Source: Psychrobium sp.
GTDB lineage: Bacteria > Pseudomonadota > Gammaproteobacteria > Enterobacterales > Psychrobiaceae
Assembly: GCA_013214905.1 (NCBI GenBank)
Contig: JABSRV010000012.1
Span: 1-38,864 of the forward strand
DNA: 38,864 bases
Reading direction: 5' to 3'
Positions 38,601 through 38,864 of the stretch are shown here, one piece after another. The position numbers and the translations under genes were made by a program. Positions within the stretch are counted from its first letter, which is position 1. Each line of letters begins with the position of its first letter. A model generated the notes under the pieces. It saw nothing but the letters and a program-made list of their open reading frames with translations, was not told the origin of the DNA and did no database searches.

Positions 38601-38864
38601 TACCACGCATGGTGACCGATAAACCTTCAATGCCTTGCTGTAGCCATAGATTGCTTTCGCTATCTTTAAATGTTTTGGTAATATTGGCCGACATTTCGTT
38701 GATAGCCGATGCCAACTGACCTAATTCATCGTTAGATTGAATGTCAATGTGTTGATCCAGGTCGCCTTGAGCAATGGCTTTGGTGCTATTGACCATTTCA
38801 ACAATGGGGCGAGTAAAGCGAGACGACCACCAACAAGCGAACACAATAAATGGGAGGCCGACAA
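35695..38864 (-). CDS. Hybrid sensor histidine kinase (HAMP-GAF-coiled coil-HisKA-HATPase-REC-pseudoREC-REC), N-terminus beyond window
   Basis: HAMP (RPIVEMVNSTKAIAQGDLDQHIDIQSNDELGQLA), H-box MSHELRTPLNSML, GTGLGLTIS, REC (GVILDLGLPDMSG) and final REC (IVLMDIMMPVMDG). Frame still open at 38864. Confidence 0.95.
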   Translation of the reverse strand, partial: VGLPFIVFACWWSSRFTRPIVEMVNSTKAIAQGDLDQHIDIQSNDELGQLASAINEMSANITKTFKDSESNLWLQQGIEGLSVTMRGNQISTDLADNIVGFVSNYLNAKIGTLYIVKEHNLELAGGYAYVPNAEGQSITFGDGLVGQAAISKEVITITDVPKDYIPISSSLGKVAPSHLIIYPIMKEDVVLGVIELGWLDECHAQSFAFLDSISESVATALAVSESHQKLQTLLDQSQQQMEELQVREEELRAINDEVEQRSSQLANSQKALEQQSQKLLNTNEALKQKTASLEQQKAAIETKNTLIEQSSREIEKKADELEAASQYKSEFLANMSHELRTPLNSMLILSRILYDNDEENLDEDQVESAKVIHNSGQELLSLINDILDLSKIEAGKMDTLYESYDIRDIGNDLRGQFNAIANDKGLDFVVDIAHDIPHNIELDVQKTLQILKNLLSNAMKFTDNGAVTLKAQLVNNVADPSAKASILSISVTDSGIGISPAKQQEIFEAFQQADGSTSRKYGGTGLGLTISRHLADLIDGEIFVTSEENVGSTFSIYLPLVESDSIDEELNGQSVDVDNSIGEMAMLVEQQSTSNNLNNVPPVNAETEQENEPNRNNLEYDVSPTDKVLVIIEDDIAFAKVLSGIASKSGFKCLLADTAKKGLALVNDYLPCGVILDLGLPDMSGADALDIIKQDPRIKNIPIHIISGHDKTNEMTQKGAAAFHQKPINKQEIDNLLENLIQAPIHHHDGSIRQQVMVFEDELSVTDIDFSYLDKQPIDVVRVNTFDELSHNIGNTPYHVASIILKCRQLTPTCEAWLREHEQHARDIASQIILMLDETPTNEQAIILEKYGCQVIIHGTHSAQRLHDEIILFLSNINLGLLHSAGDTPVNGSDLSSSPLAGMLTASPTPLPIKTANEEENIPSNDLTFEDCKVLLVDDDLRNTFALSKVLKKHGMNVVLAENGKMALDKLEQNDDINIVLMDIMMPVMDGHEAMRKIRAQEKYKTLPIIALTAKAMQEDRRRCVEAGASDYLTKPVDIDKLVAMMRVWLYQELA

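Overview
The window is a chromosomal segment from a marine-type gammaproteobacterium; gene content and small palindromic repeats suggest Alteromonadales/Colwelliaceae-like, which is inference. In order it contains: a fatty-acid synthesis cluster (partial fabH, fabD, fabG, acpP, fabF); a DUF1294 membrane protein; a TetR regulator with a coniferyl-aldehyde-type dehydrogenase; a 5-oxoprolinase operon (pxpA-pxpB-pxpC); ppk1-ppx; a FadL-type porin; a VOC protein plus Old Yellow Enzyme divergent from a LysR regulator; a YbiT-like ABC-F ATPase; a complete fecI-fecR-TonB receptor-DUF3649-PepSY-DUF3325 iron locus with a strong Fur box; aromatic aminotransferase, Ogt and CHMI-like isomerase; fabV; a DsbA-like lipoprotein; and a hybrid histidine kinase-CheR-RR/GGDEF/EAL signalling operon running off the right edge. 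I found no CRISPR array, prophage, rRNA, tRNA or clearly new multi-gene system. The best non-routine signals are: (i) a chemoreceptor pseudogene carrying a 159-bp MITE-like insertion with perfect 10-bp terminal inverted repeats, which the ORF track reports as an ordinary ORF; (ii) shorter palindromes with a related ATACCAATTC core elsewhere in the window; (iii) two unlisted decayed coding regions on the minus strand, at 4230-4642 and 18652-18831 (a histidine-kinase fragment); (iv) a long hairpin overlapping the promoter/RBS region of the TonB receptor gene; (v) a signalling operon whose hybrid kinase has a degenerate middle receiver and a CheR without chemotaxis partners in the window; (vi) TetR and LysR operator candidates. 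All calls come from reading the sequence and supplied translations; no searches were run.
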